A stretch of DNA of 31,819 nt from an uncultured Veillonella sp. (GCA_934202215.1 CAKPXR010000013.1:1-31819); one strand, 5' to 3'; positions 23,094-31,496 are shown, counted from the stretch's first letter. Notes: generated by a model from the letters alone, not told the origin. A program made the numbers and translations.

Positions 23094-25682
23094 ATGTTTA
23101 TCAATCGTGAACAACAACGCGTTATTGATGAAGTTGAACAGAATATCCTCTTGTTAGCGTCCGCTGGGACGGGAAAAACGAATACACTTGCTTATCGAGT
23201 GGCTCACCTCATCGAGGGCGGCTATGCGAAAGCGGAGAATATCTTGTGCATGACCTTTACGAACAAGGCGGCAAACGAGATGAAAGACCGCATTCAATCG
23301 CTCGTAGGCAGTCCTGCAAAGGCTGTGGAGGTTAGTACATTCCACAGCTTTTGCTTTTTCGTGCTCCAACAAGAGGGCAAGCGCAATGAAACCTTGTATA
23401 CGGATGTGACCATCTTTGACGAAGAGGATTGCAAGGAATTGTCTGAACCATACCGTCCAGGTAAATTGCGAGAAATGTCCTTTGCTAACACCATTGCCAT
23501 GGTGAAAGAATATCGTTCCTTATACGGTTTTTATTCTGATGACCTTGTAGGCGATTATAAACGTACTATAGAGCGTTTGCAAAAGGAACAACGGTCCTCA
23601 ATTGAGCAACAGTTTTCTAGTTTTGGCAATGTTCTATATAGTGAACTCCACGACTTCTTGAACCATGGTCACGAATGGATTGCAGCCTATGATGAAAGCT
23701 TAGCCTCTGTACATGGTTTAGATTTTACGGACCTTATCTGCGGTGTTCATCGTCTATTCCAAGATCCAGTAGTTCGGGAGCGTTGGCGTAGTCGTTACAG
23801 CTATATTTCGGTAGACGAAATGCAGGATACAGGCGTACTAGAGTACAAGGTTCTTGAAATGCTCTGGGAAGGTAACCATGTTTTATTATGCGGTGACTAT
23901 TTCCAAACCATTTACGAATGGCGTGGGTCCGATCCGTTCCGTTTGCTCAAGCAGTTTGATGCGGATTTTAAGCCTTTAAAAATTATCTTTTATGAAAACT
24001 ATCGCTCTAACTGGACGCTCTTTACGATGGCTTTCAAAACATTACAAAATATGTTCCCTGACCTCGTAGGTTCTGTTTACACTGAATTGCCTCGTGCTAA
24101 TAGTGAAAGTAAGGGCAAACCTGTTCTTATTAGAGGCTGTAAAAACAGTTATTTAGAGGGCCGCTATATTTATGAAGCCATTTGTGCCTTGCCAAAGGAT
24201 GCGAATATTGGTGTTCTTGTACGGGATAATAAAAAGGCGCAGCGATTGAGCGATTCCTTTGAACGCCTGAATAATGAAAAGCCTGAAGAGGAACGTCGTC
24301 ACTTTATGATTATTGACGAGTTTAAATTCTTTAGACGTCAAGAAATCAAAGACGTTATGGCTTACTTCAAATTGCTCATGAACCCGAACGACTCTGTCAG
24401 TGCTAAGCGTATTATTAAACGCTATGTTGCGGGTATTGGTGATGCTCGTATCACTGCTATTGAAAGCCCAGAGACGCGTCAAGTAGGTTTAAAATTGACG
24501 GATTTTATGGATATGCCTATCTTTGAAGCAGAGCCTTATGCCAAGCTCGTTAGAGGCTTAGAGAACCATGAGGTTGTAGTATACGACGTGGAAAGTACGG
24601 GCACTGATACGTCTCAAGACCGCATCATTCAAATTGCAGCCATTCGTATCGATGAAAAGGGACAAGTGTTAGAGACCTTTGAACGCTTTATTAATCCTGG
24701 GGTCCCTGTAGGACAATCTGAGGAGGTACACGGCTTCTCAGATGCGTATTTACAAGAATACGGCGAAGATCCAGCTACAGTATTGCAAGCCTTTAAGGAG
24801 TTCTCCAAGAATGCTACCATCGTAGGTCACAATGTAAACTATGACGTGACTATCTTTACGAACGAATTGGCACGCTATAATTTAGGAAATCCTGAGTTTA
24901 AGGCTATCTACGATACACTTGATATTTATCGTCGTTTCTACCCTAATTTGCCAAATCATAAATTGGGCTTCCTAGCATCTGAGTTTCCTATCCATCATGA
25001 GCCAACTCACAATGCGATGGACGATATTTTGGCCACTGCACAGCTTTTGATCTATGCGGTGAAAGAAAATATCGTGCCTACCACAACAAGCAGAATGGTA
25101 GCGATTAATAAGTATAAAGCGGCTTTCACCAATATTGCGTCTCAAATGGCAACCTTGCGTAGAAAGGCCTATACGGAATTACCAACAAAGTTATTGGCGT
25201 ACATTATGAACCAAATGGGGGTTCTAGAATACTATAAATCCCACGGGGAATCGGCGAAGGTAGAGCATATACGGGATCTATATCGCATTATGGAAAAACT
25301 CGATGCTGCCTATGAGGGCCCTGCTGGTTTAGCTCGATTAAATCAAATCTTGCAGATGGCGGCCCTTACAGCAGGAGAGCCAGCTCAACAGGTACGAAAT
25401 GAGGATCGCATTCCGATTATCACCATCCACCAAGCGAAGGGGAGCGAGTTTGACCACGTATTCTTAGCCGGCCTCAACGAAGGAACCTTCCCAAGTCCTT
25501 TTGCCATTGCAGAAGGTCGTGAAGACGAAGAAAAGCGATTGTTCTATGTGGCTATTACACGACCTAAACAAGAGCTAACAATTACCTTTGAACAAACGAA
25601 TATACGTGGCCGAGCTGTTCAACCAAGCTCGCTACTTAACTATATGCCACGAGACCCTGAGCTCGTAGAAAGGAGATACTAA
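23094..25682 (+). CDS. UvrD/Rep-type helicase with an inserted DnaQ-like 3'-5' exonuclease
   Basis: An 862-residue superfamily 1A helicase. Walker A is ASAGTGKT (22-29), motif Ia FTNKAANEMKDR, Walker B VDEMQDTG, and motif III QTIYEWRGSDPF. The C-terminal motifs V (TIHQAKGSEFDHVFLAGLNEG, from about residue 777) and VI (LFYVAITRPKQEL) are intact. Between motif IV and motif V, about residues 490-660, sits a complete DEDDh exonuclease: Asp498-x-Glu500 (YDVESTG), Asp584 (GHNVNYD) and His639 with Asp644 (HNAMDD). This one chain should therefore unwind and degrade DNA 3' to 5'. AGGAGG precedes the ATG. It overlaps the next gene by one base. Substrate and pathway are unknown. Confidence 0.88.
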   Translation: MFINREQQRVIDEVEQNILLLASAGTGKTNTLAYRVAHLIEGGYAKAENILCMTFTNKAANEMKDRIQSLVGSPAKAVEVSTFHSFCFFVLQQEGKRNETLYTDVTIFDEEDCKELSEPYRPGKLREMSFANTIAMVKEYRSLYGFYSDDLVGDYKRTIERLQKEQRSSIEQQFSSFGNVLYSELHDFLNHGHEWIAAYDESLASVHGLDFTDLICGVHRLFQDPVVRERWRSRYSYISVDEMQDTGVLEYKVLEMLWEGNHVLLCGDYFQTIYEWRGSDPFRLLKQFDADFKPLKIIFYENYRSNWTLFTMAFKTLQNMFPDLVGSVYTELPRANSESKGKPVLIRGCKNSYLEGRYIYEAICALPKDANIGVLVRDNKKAQRLSDSFERLNNEKPEEERRHFMIIDEFKFFRRQEIKDVMAYFKLLMNPNDSVSAKRIIKRYVAGIGDARITAIESPETRQVGLKLTDFMDMPIFEAEPYAKLVRGLENHEVVVYDVESTGTDTSQDRIIQIAAIRIDEKGQVLETFERFINPGVPVGQSEEVHGFSDAYLQEYGEDPATVLQAFKEFSKNATIVGHNVNYDVTIFTNELARYNLGNPEFKAIYDTLDIYRRFYPNLPNHKLGFLASEFPIHHEPTHNAMDDILATAQLLIYAVKENIVPTTTSRMVAINKYKAAFTNIASQMATLRRKAYTELPTKLLAYIMNQMGVLEYYKSHGESAKVEHIRDLYRIMEKLDAAYEGPAGLARLNQILQMAALTAGEPAQQVRNEDRIPIITIHQAKGSEFDHVFLAGLNEGTFPSPFAIAEGREDEEKRLFYVAITRPKQELTITFEQTNIRGRAVQPSSLLNYMPRDPELVERRY

Positions 25683-26686
25683 TGGCGCGAAAAACACATC
25701 GTCCAGATGATATAGTATGGACTGTGACCGCTGCAGATATAGAGGCTACACATAGGGAGAAACAAGATATCACACTTGGTGTAGTACTAGATACTCGATA
25801 TCCTCGTAAGTCCTTAGTCAAGCTATTCGAAGAAAAACTAGTCCACATCAACGGACATAAGGCAACGCCAAAGGATATTATCTCCGAAGGTGATGAAATT
25901 TGGATTGCTATGGCGAAGGAAAAAATTGATTACGAAGCTACTGAAATGGATCTACATATCTTATATGAAGATGATGATCTCCTCATTGTGGATAAGCCGG
26001 CAGGTGTTACGGTAAACTCTAAAGACCAAGTATCCCTTGCTAATGGCGTAGCGTACTACTTTAAAGAACATGGCATCAAGCGAAAGGTGCGTTTTTTGAA
26101 CCGTTTAGATAGAGATACAACAGGATGTATCGTGATTGCTAAAAGCGGTTTAGCCCAAAGTCTTTATCAACAGCAAATGGACGATAATACCTTTGAAAAG
26201 TGGTATATGGCCACTGTAGAAGGTATCGTGAAAGCTGATGAGGATTCCTTGGTATTACCTATGGAACGCAGTGCTGATGGGATTCATTACGAAGTCAATC
26301 CTAAGGGAAAAGAAACACGTACAGATTATTCCGTCCTATGTAGACATTTATCACAACCTGTGGATAACTATGTGAATAAGTCTTCAAAAACTGTGGATAT
26401 AACATCAAAAAATGTGGATATAGAATTATCAAATGTGGATAAACATGATACGAATGTGGACAAAGCTGTGCATAACTCTCGAAAAAGTGGATATACAGAG
26501 GTTTTAGTTCGTTTGTACACAGGGAAAACACATCAAATTCGTGTGGCCTTTAGCCATATAGGTCACCCTCTTGTAGGGGATACTTTATACGGTGCACAAC
26601 CGACAGGACAGCCATTCCGATTGCGAGCTCAGAAGGTAGTATTTACACACATGCGTACAGGAGAGCGCGTTACAGTTACAGCCTAA
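25682..26686 (+). CDS. RluD-like pseudouridine synthase with an in-frame repeat insertion
   Basis: A 334-residue enzyme of the same family as the one at 12858. A degenerate S4-like region is followed by the catalytic core with its aspartate in FLNRLDRDTTGCIVI, and the late motif RLYTGKTHQIRVAFSHIGHP. Between them, about residues 226-266, a hydrophilic insertion of seven-residue repeats of the form xxxxVDx replaces the short loop found in the first copy. The DNA of that insertion is an array of DnaA-box sequences (26359-26475). The start overlaps the helicase stop (TAATG), indicating coupling. The target RNA is unknown. Confidence 0.85.
   Translation: MARKTHRPDDIVWTVTAADIEATHREKQDITLGVVLDTRYPRKSLVKLFEEKLVHINGHKATPKDIISEGDEIWIAMAKEKIDYEATEMDLHILYEDDDLLIVDKPAGVTVNSKDQVSLANGVAYYFKEHGIKRKVRFLNRLDRDTTGCIVIAKSGLAQSLYQQQMDDNTFEKWYMATVEGIVKADEDSLVLPMERSADGIHYEVNPKGKETRTDYSVLCRHLSQPVDNYVNKSSKTVDITSKNVDIELSNVDKHDTNVDKAVHNSRKSGYTEVLVRLYTGKTHQIRVAFSHIGHPLVGDTLYGAQPTGQPFRLRAQKVVFTHMRTGERVTVTA
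26359..26475 (-). repeat. Array of seven DnaA-box-like 9-mers inside a coding sequence
   Basis: On the + strand: TGTGGATAA (26359), TGTGAATAA (26371), TGTGGATAT (26392), TGTGGATAT (26413), TGTGGATAA (26434), TGTGGACAA (26455) and TGTGCATAA (26467). Read on the minus strand, four fit TTATNCACA exactly, including two perfect TTATCCACA; three differ at one base. Start-to-start spacings are 12, 21, 21, 21, 21 and 12 bp, all in the same orientation. 21 bp is about two helical turns and also seven codons. Confidence 0.93.
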
Positions 26687-26765
26687 TATCTTGTGCCTCT
26701 GACATCTCAGTCTTTTGATATCTTAGTATTTGATATACAATTTCATAAATTGATGAACTTGATCA

Positions 26766-26802
26766 ACTTGCTATCTATTGCGTAATGGGTAGCAAGTTTT
26801 TT
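26766..26802 (+). terminator. Terminator after the helicase/synthase operon
   Basis: ACTTGCTATCTATT (26766-26779) pairs with AATGGGTAGCAAGT (26784-26797), with G-U pairs and loop GCGT, followed by six T. The remaining gap to 26921 is AT-rich without recognisable elements apart from a weak iron/manganese-box-like stretch at 26862-26877. Confidence 0.85.
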
Positions 26803-26921
26803 GTTATATAATATATTCCTAAATTTAAAATATAGTATATTAAAATATTCTAATTGAGAAATGAGAATGATTGATAACTTAGTAAAAACAATAATTTTGT
26901 GAATGGTTTTATAGAAAAATA

Positions 26922-26950
26922 ATGACAAATGATAATCCATAAGCTATAAT
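26922..26950 (+). promoter_or_regulatory. Promoter of the CDF transporter
   Basis: ATGACA (26922-26927), 17-bp spacer, TATAAT (26945-26950). Confidence 0.7.
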
Positions 26951-27014
26951 GTAAACATGATAAATCGATAGAATTTAATATATTATTTGGTAATTCGTTA
27001 GTAAGAGGTGTAGT

Positions 27015-28139
27015 ATGATTTTGCAAGAAAATGGCGCAGAACGTAATCGGGGGATTACGCTTGCTAGTATAAAAGGCATTATTGGTAATGTTGTTTTAGT
27101 TATCTTTAAAATGATTGTAGGTCTTGCATCTAACTCCATCGCTATTATACTTGATGCGGTAAATAACTTAACAGATGTGTTGTCCTCTGTACTTACTATT
27201 GCAGGCACAAAATTAGCCGCAAAAGGAGCTGATAAGGAGCATCCTTTTGGTCATGGTCGTATAGAATATATGACGACTATGGCGATTGCATTTATCATCC
27301 TTGGTGCCGGTATTGGATCCCTTAAGGAGTCTATTGAAAAAATCTTTCATCCTGAGGTATCTACCTTTGATATTCCGAGCTTGGCTATTATCGCTGTCGC
27401 TATTATAGTGAAAGTTGTGATGGGCCGTTATATTAAGGCACAAGGTGAAAAATATAAATCTGATGCTTTAGTGGCATCTGGTATAGATGCACTTTTTGAT
27501 GCAGTAATTACCTTTGCTACATTGATATCTGCAGGCTTAGTATTCTTCTTTAACTTTGATATTCAAGGTTATGTGGGCGCAGCGATTTCTGTTTTAATTT
27601 TGAAAGCTGCTTATGACATTTTAAAAGAAATGTATAATCACTTGCTTGGTGTTCGTGCAGATGATAATTTAATCCGTGATATTAAGGAAACCATCGCACA
27701 ACATCCAAATGTAGGCGGTGTATATGACTTGGTTTTAAATAGCTACGGTCCTGGTGAAACAATTGGCTCTGTTCATATTACCGTACCAGATACGATGACT
27801 ATGGCGGATATTCATCCTTTGACAAAAGGTATCGCTGTTCATCTTTATAAAAAATTTGGTATTGCTATGACCGTTGGCGTATATGCAGAAAACCAACCTA
27901 GTGTAGAAGTACTTGAAGTAAGACAAGCTCTCGATCAAGTTATTAGTTTATATACACATGTAGTACAAATACATGCGTTCTACGTACAAGAAGAAAAGAA
28001 AGTTATCTACTATGATATTATCTTTGATTTTGATGAAGAGGATCCACATGGTACATTAGAAAAAATTAAAGCAGAAATGCAAAAACGCTGCCCTGAATAT
28101 GCACAATTTGCTATTGTAGATACTGATTTTAGTAACTAA
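27015..28139 (+). CDS. Cation diffusion facilitator family metal exporter
   Basis: A 374-residue inner-membrane metal/proton antiporter, slightly longer than the usual 300 residues at the C-terminus. The N-terminal helices carry GLASNSIAIILDAVNNLTDVLSS and the cytoplasmic loop HPFGHGRIEY, a hallmark of the family. The likely metal site is Asn50 and Asp54 in TM2 with Asp158 and Asp162 in TM5; the histidine typical of zinc exporters is missing, which suggests manganese or another hard metal. A cytoplasmic ferredoxin-like C-terminal domain follows (SVHITVPDTMTMADIHPLTKGIAVHLYKKF), then an extra terminal region. AAGAGGTG precedes ATG 27015. It stands alone between a promoter and a terminator. Confidence 0.87.
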   Translation: MILQENGAERNRGITLASIKGIIGNVVLVIFKMIVGLASNSIAIILDAVNNLTDVLSSVLTIAGTKLAAKGADKEHPFGHGRIEYMTTMAIAFIILGAGIGSLKESIEKIFHPEVSTFDIPSLAIIAVAIIVKVVMGRYIKAQGEKYKSDALVASGIDALFDAVITFATLISAGLVFFFNFDIQGYVGAAISVLILKAAYDILKEMYNHLLGVRADDNLIRDIKETIAQHPNVGGVYDLVLNSYGPGETIGSVHITVPDTMTMADIHPLTKGIAVHLYKKFGIAMTVGVYAENQPSVEVLEVRQALDQVISLYTHVVQIHAFYVQEEKKVIYYDIIFDFDEEDPHGTLEKIKAEMQKRCPEYAQFAIVDTDFSN

Positions 28140-28169
28140 TCTAGAAAATTATAGTTAATGTTATAAGAT

Positions 28170-28232
28170 AAAAGATTTTTACCGATGATTGAAAGAACAT
28201 ATCTTGTCAAAATTGGTAAAAGTCTTTTTTAT
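28170..28232 (+). terminator. Terminator after the CDF gene
   Basis: AAAAGATTTTTACCGAT (28170-28186) pairs with ATTGGTAAAAGTCTTTT (28212-28228), with two G-U/A-C irregularities, followed by more T. Confidence 0.75.
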
Positions 28233-28331
28233 TAGGTTATAAAGTTAGCTACACTATAACTAAGAGAACTGTATTATATGTGTCGATAGAACTAGGTAAT
28301 TAAGCATATAAGTTTATTAAAATAGACTAAC

Positions 28332-28360
28332 TTGAAATTTATGTATTAAGTGAATATAAT
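28332..28360 (+). promoter_or_regulatory. Promoter of the secreted-protein gene
   Basis: TTGAAA (28332-28337), 17-bp spacer, TATAAT (28355-28360), about 52 bp before the start at 28412. Confidence 0.8.
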
Positions 28361-28411
28361 ATATTGTATAAAATGTAAATTGTTTTGGAGACATTTATGA
28401 GGAGAGATATA

Positions 28412-28984
28412 ATGAAGAAATTTGCTCTTACAACCTTAGCTGTAATGGCGGCCGTTGGTGTGTTGGCGGTTCAGCCTGTAGACGCAAAAAAGGTACAACA
28501 AGATTCTACGGTGTCACCTATTGAACTGCCAATGAATGATGAAATACAACAAATCAATGGTGTATCCAAATCTACTAATAAAGAGACACAACGTTTATCT
28601 AATAAGTTGGCAGATGCTACAAGAGTGATGGTTAAGAAGAATTGGAAGACCATTTATGTTAAAGCAGTGCCTACAGGAGATAAATCAGCTGTACGTTTCT
28701 ATTACACCGATAAAAATGGTCAAGTATATAATGGTCAAGTGATTAGAAATACAGGCCTATCTAAAGGTAAATATATGACTGGTTCTTTACGACAAGTTGA
28801 AGCGCTACATGAATTGGTAAATCATTTGCAGCAAAGTGGCCAAGAGGTACCATCCTCTATTGATCTTATTATTACTCAAGGTGGATACCGTACTAAGACA
28901 ATCTTCAATTATGGTGAAGATACAAGAAATCTACTAGCCTACCAACAACAATATGAACAACAAAACTTCCCTACTATGAAGTAA
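28412..28984 (+). CDS. Exported protein of unknown function
   Basis: A 190-residue protein. MKKFALTTLAVMAAVGVLAV followed by QPVDA-KK is a clear Sec signal peptide, cleaved near residue 25; there is no lipobox. The mature part has a Gln/Asn/Thr-rich start, a core around KNWKTIYVKAVPTGDKSAV with FYYTDKNGQVYN, and a helical Gln-rich end. The alternating beta pattern slightly resembles YezG/DUF600-type proteins, but I do not consider this secure. The start is ATG 28412, five bases after AGGAGAG; the TTG at 28385 and ATG at 28397 lack a ribosome site. It has its own consensus promoter and strong terminator, so it is a real, singly transcribed gene, probably periplasmic. Confidence 0.8.
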   Translation: MKKFALTTLAVMAAVGVLAVQPVDAKKVQQDSTVSPIELPMNDEIQQINGVSKSTNKETQRLSNKLADATRVMVKKNWKTIYVKAVPTGDKSAVRFYYTDKNGQVYNGQVIRNTGLSKGKYMTGSLRQVEALHELVNHLQQSGQEVPSSIDLIITQGGYRTKTIFNYGEDTRNLLAYQQQYEQQNFPTMK

Positions 28985-28987
28985 AAG

Positions 28988-29015
28988 AAAAGCCCGTGCA
29001 TAGCACGGGCTTTTT
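28988..29015. terminator. Bidirectional terminator
   Basis: AAAAGCCCGTGC (28988-28999) pairs with GCACGGGCTTTT (29003-29014), loop ATA, with T run on the + side and A run on the other. It lies right against the stop of the converging permease gene. Confidence 0.95.
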
Positions 29016-29016
29016 G

Positions 29017-30459
29017 TTAGATGATGTAATGGTCAGAATCTTCTTTTTTAGGTTTTTTGTAAATTTCTTTTACACCAGCCATCTCGATAAGTTCTTCGCT
29101 GAGAGCGTCTTCGTCGTCGGTGTTAAGCATGGAGTAGAAGGCCCAGAGGATAACGAACCAAATCGGTGTAAACAAGAGGGCAATTCGAGTATCTTCGTTT
29201 AAGGCGAGAATACCTAGAATGAAGATAAAGAATGCGAGGATGATGTAGTTCATCACAGGGAATAGAGGCATTTTAAATTTAGATTGTGCCGCTAATTCCG
29301 GATTTTTCTTGCGGTATTTGAGGTGACAAATTACCATCATCGCCCAAATAAAGATGAAGCAGAATGTAGAGATAGATGTAATCATAACGAATACTGCTTC
29401 TGGCATTACATAGTTGAGTACAACCGTAATCAATAGTACAGCAGCAGAGAAGATTGTCGCTTGGTATGGTACACTGCTGTGTGTTAAGCGGCGCATAGAG
29501 CTTGGCGCGTGACCGCGTTTAGCAAGGGCGTAAATCATACGGCCTGTACTGAAGATACCAGAGTTTGTAGCAGATGCAGCAGATGTAAGAACTACGAAGT
29601 TTACGATGCCTGCAGCGGCTGCAATACCAACTGCTGTAAATACGGCTACGAATGGACTAGCAGAAGGGTTAACGGCTGTCCAAGGGTAAATACTCATGAT
29701 GATGGCCAAAGAGCCCACATAGAACAAAATAATGCGTAATGGGATATTGTTAATCGCCATTGGAATAACCTTTTCAGGATCTTCTGTTTCACCAGCTGTT
29801 AAACCTACTAGCTCAATGCCTGTGAAAGCGAAAACAACCATTTGGAATGATAAGATAAAGCCCATCGTTCCATTCGGGAACCAGCCCCCATAATTCCACA
29901 TATTACTAAAGGCGGCAACGCCTGCATCTGTGGTAAAGCCTGTGACAATCATGATGATACCGATGATAATAAGGGAGATGATGGCTATTACCTTAATTAA
30001 GGCAAACCAGAACTCCATTTCACCAAAGTATTTTACGGCTGTTAAGTTCATTAATAGCAAGGCCACCAAGACGACAAGGGCCGGTATCCATTGAGGGAGC
30101 CACGGTATCCAGAACTGCATATAAAGGCCTACGGCTGTTAAGTCGGCCATAGCTAGTGAAAGCCAACAGAACCAGTATGTCCATCCTGTGATAAAGGCTG
30201 CTCGATCTCCTAAATAATCTTCTACAAAATCTATGAAAGAGTGATGGTCCAAGTTAGATAATAACAATTCGCCTAATGCTCTCATGATAAAGAAGCATAT
30301 AATACCTGTAATTAGGTAAGCAAAAATGATGGATGGACCTGCCAAGTGAATGGCGCGGCCGGAGCCTAAGAATAAGCCTGTACCGATGGCACCGCCAATG
30401 GCGAGCAATTGTACGTGCCGGTTCTTAAGACCCCGTTTTAACTGATGCGTATCAGACAT
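29017..30459 (-). CDS. cycA: Amino-acid permease, CycA-like (D-serine/D-alanine/glycine:H+ symporter)
   Basis: A 480-residue polytopic inner-membrane transporter of the amino acid-polyamine-organocation family. The N-terminal consensus is intact (LLAIGGAIGTGLFLGSG), followed by SIIFAYLITGIICFFIMRALGELLLSN and ITGWTYWFCWLSLAMADLTAVG, then VKYFGEMEFWFALIK; these segments match E. coli CycA closely as I recall it, better than GabP or AroP. Twelve membrane helices are apparent. The start at 30459 (MSDTHQLKRGLKNRH) has AGAGGT at the right distance on the minus strand; the longer frame to 30486 is less likely. Imported substrates are probably glycine, alanine or serine. It is monocistronic. Confidence 0.87.
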   Translation of the reverse strand: MSDTHQLKRGLKNRHVQLLAIGGAIGTGLFLGSGRAIHLAGPSIIFAYLITGIICFFIMRALGELLLSNLDHHSFIDFVEDYLGDRAAFITGWTYWFCWLSLAMADLTAVGLYMQFWIPWLPQWIPALVVLVALLLMNLTAVKYFGEMEFWFALIKVIAIISLIIIGIIMIVTGFTTDAGVAAFSNMWNYGGWFPNGTMGFILSFQMVVFAFTGIELVGLTAGETEDPEKVIPMAINNIPLRIILFYVGSLAIIMSIYPWTAVNPSASPFVAVFTAVGIAAAAGIVNFVVLTSAASATNSGIFSTGRMIYALAKRGHAPSSMRRLTHSSVPYQATIFSAAVLLITVVLNYVMPEAVFVMITSISTFCFIFIWAMMVICHLKYRKKNPELAAQSKFKMPLFPVMNYIILAFFIFILGILALNEDTRIALLFTPIWFVILWAFYSMLNTDDEDALSEELIEMAGVKEIYKKPKKEDSDHYII

Positions 30460-30555
30460 GATAAAGACCTCTTTTCTACAAACCATCTACAAATATAAAA
30501 AGCCATGGATGACCATAGCCTTTATAATCTATAGAATCTATAAAACTATTTTCTT

Positions 30556-30584
30556 ATAATACAGTATCTATTGCAAAAAGTCAA
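30556..30584 (-). promoter_or_regulatory. Promoter of the permease gene
   Basis: On the minus strand, TTGACT (30584-30579), 17-bp spacer, TATTAT (30561-30556), about 100 bp before the start codon. Confidence 0.78.
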
Positions 30585-30695
30585 ATGTATTTTTACAGTA
30601 GACAAATTAGTGGAAACAGTATTATTAATATACGAGTAAAAGAGAAATTATTCATATTTTGAAACCATACTATGTCTAAAAAGCTTTTCAGGATT

Positions 30696-30704
30696 TGCTA
30701 TAAT
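30696..30704 (+). promoter_or_regulatory. Extended -10 promoter of the NimA-like gene
   Basis: TGCTATAAT lies 40 bp upstream of ATG 30745; the -35 region is poor. Confidence 0.6.
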
Positions 30705-30744
30705 GATATGTAGATTATCTTTTACATAAAATCGTGGAGGCTAT

Positions 30745-31257
30745 ATGAGACGACAAGATCGTAAGGTTATAGATATAGATGAAATTAAGGGCATTTTAAA
30801 TAGTACTCGTATTATTCACCTAGGTATGATGGATGGTGATTACCCTTACGTAGTACCCCTACATTTTGGATACGAATTTATAGATGAGGTGCTTTATATC
30901 TATGTACATGGACATCATGTAGGAAAGAAGTTTGACTTTATTAAAGAAAATCCTCATGTATTTATCGAAATTGATGGCAGTGATGAGGCGCTTGTTTCAG
31001 GTGGAGATATTCCTTGTAAATATAGTTCAGTTTATTCCAGTGTCATGGGACGAGGAGAGGCGACTTATTTAGAGAGCATTGATGAAAAGTCTCATGGATT
31101 ACAAGTGTTAATGAAACATCAGACCGGCCGTGAATTTACTTTTACGGAAGCTATGGTAAACTCTGTGGGCGTAGTTCAAATTAAAGTGGTGGATTATACT
31201 GCAAAACGACGAAGACAACTTGAGCAAGATAATATTATGCCTCCATTAATCAAATAA
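30745..31257 (+). CDS. Pyridoxamine 5'-phosphate oxidase-like flavin-binding protein (NimA-like)
   Basis: A 170-residue cytoplasmic protein with the split beta-barrel FMN-binding fold. The opening MRRQDRKVIDIDEIKGILN, then RIIHLGMMDGDYPYVVPLHFGYE and YIYVHGHHVGKKFDFIKENPHVFIEID, is typical of the NimA group of this superfamily, some of whose members reduce nitroimidazoles. The C-terminus (VGVVQIKVVDYTAKRR) is also typical. GTGGAGG gives a strong ribosome site. Family membership is clear; nitroimidazole reduction is not implied, since most members have no known substrate. It is a single gene with its own terminator. Confidence 0.87.
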   Translation: MRRQDRKVIDIDEIKGILNSTRIIHLGMMDGDYPYVVPLHFGYEFIDEVLYIYVHGHHVGKKFDFIKENPHVFIEIDGSDEALVSGGDIPCKYSSVYSSVMGRGEATYLESIDEKSHGLQVLMKHQTGREFTFTEAMVNSVGVVQIKVVDYTAKRRRQLEQDNIMPPLIK

Positions 31258-31263
31258 TGATAC

Positions 31264-31315
31264 AACATCCTATTGAGATCTATTGTGATATAGCGCTCAG
31301 TAGGATGTTTTTTAT
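31264..31315 (+). terminator. Terminator after the NimA-like gene
   Basis: AACATCCTATTGAG (31264-31277) pairs with CTCAGTAGGATGTT (31296-31309), one G-U pair, followed by T's. Confidence 0.9.
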
Positions 31316-31330
31316 ATATCAAACTCGTAA

Positions 31331-31429
31331 GCCCTAGAGATATTATTGGCTGATGGCTATGCTTTCACAAAAGGAAAGATAAAAGTTTTATGAAGTAGCT
31401 AGGGCAACAGAATCGGTAGCTTGATTCTG
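31331..31429 (+). ncRNA. Possible structured leader RNA
   Basis: GCCCTAG (31331-31337) and CTAGGGC (31399-31405) close a domain of about 75 nt that contains an inner hairpin (CTTTC/GAAAG, near 31362-31378). A second hairpin, CAGAATC (31408-31414) with GATTCTG (31423-31429), follows with loop GGTAGCTT. The two lie upstream of the small gene at 31497. I could not match it to a known riboswitch class. No promoter was clearly identified. Confidence 0.35.
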
Positions 31430-31496
31430 ATATAAATAAGAAAATATATCATTATATGTGTGAAGTATATTATAAATTTTTATACGAGGAGAGAGT

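Noticed and set aside
23094..25682. Helicase gene as a classical PcrA/UvrD or AddA orthologue
   Set aside because: Motifs fit SF1A, but the inserted DEDDh exonuclease and the lack of AddA nuclease motif at the C-terminus do not fit either.
26862..26877. Fur/PerR-like box (TGAGAATGATTGATAA) before the CDF transporter
   Set aside because: Too degenerate in an AT-rich gap, and more than 40 bp upstream of the -35 box.
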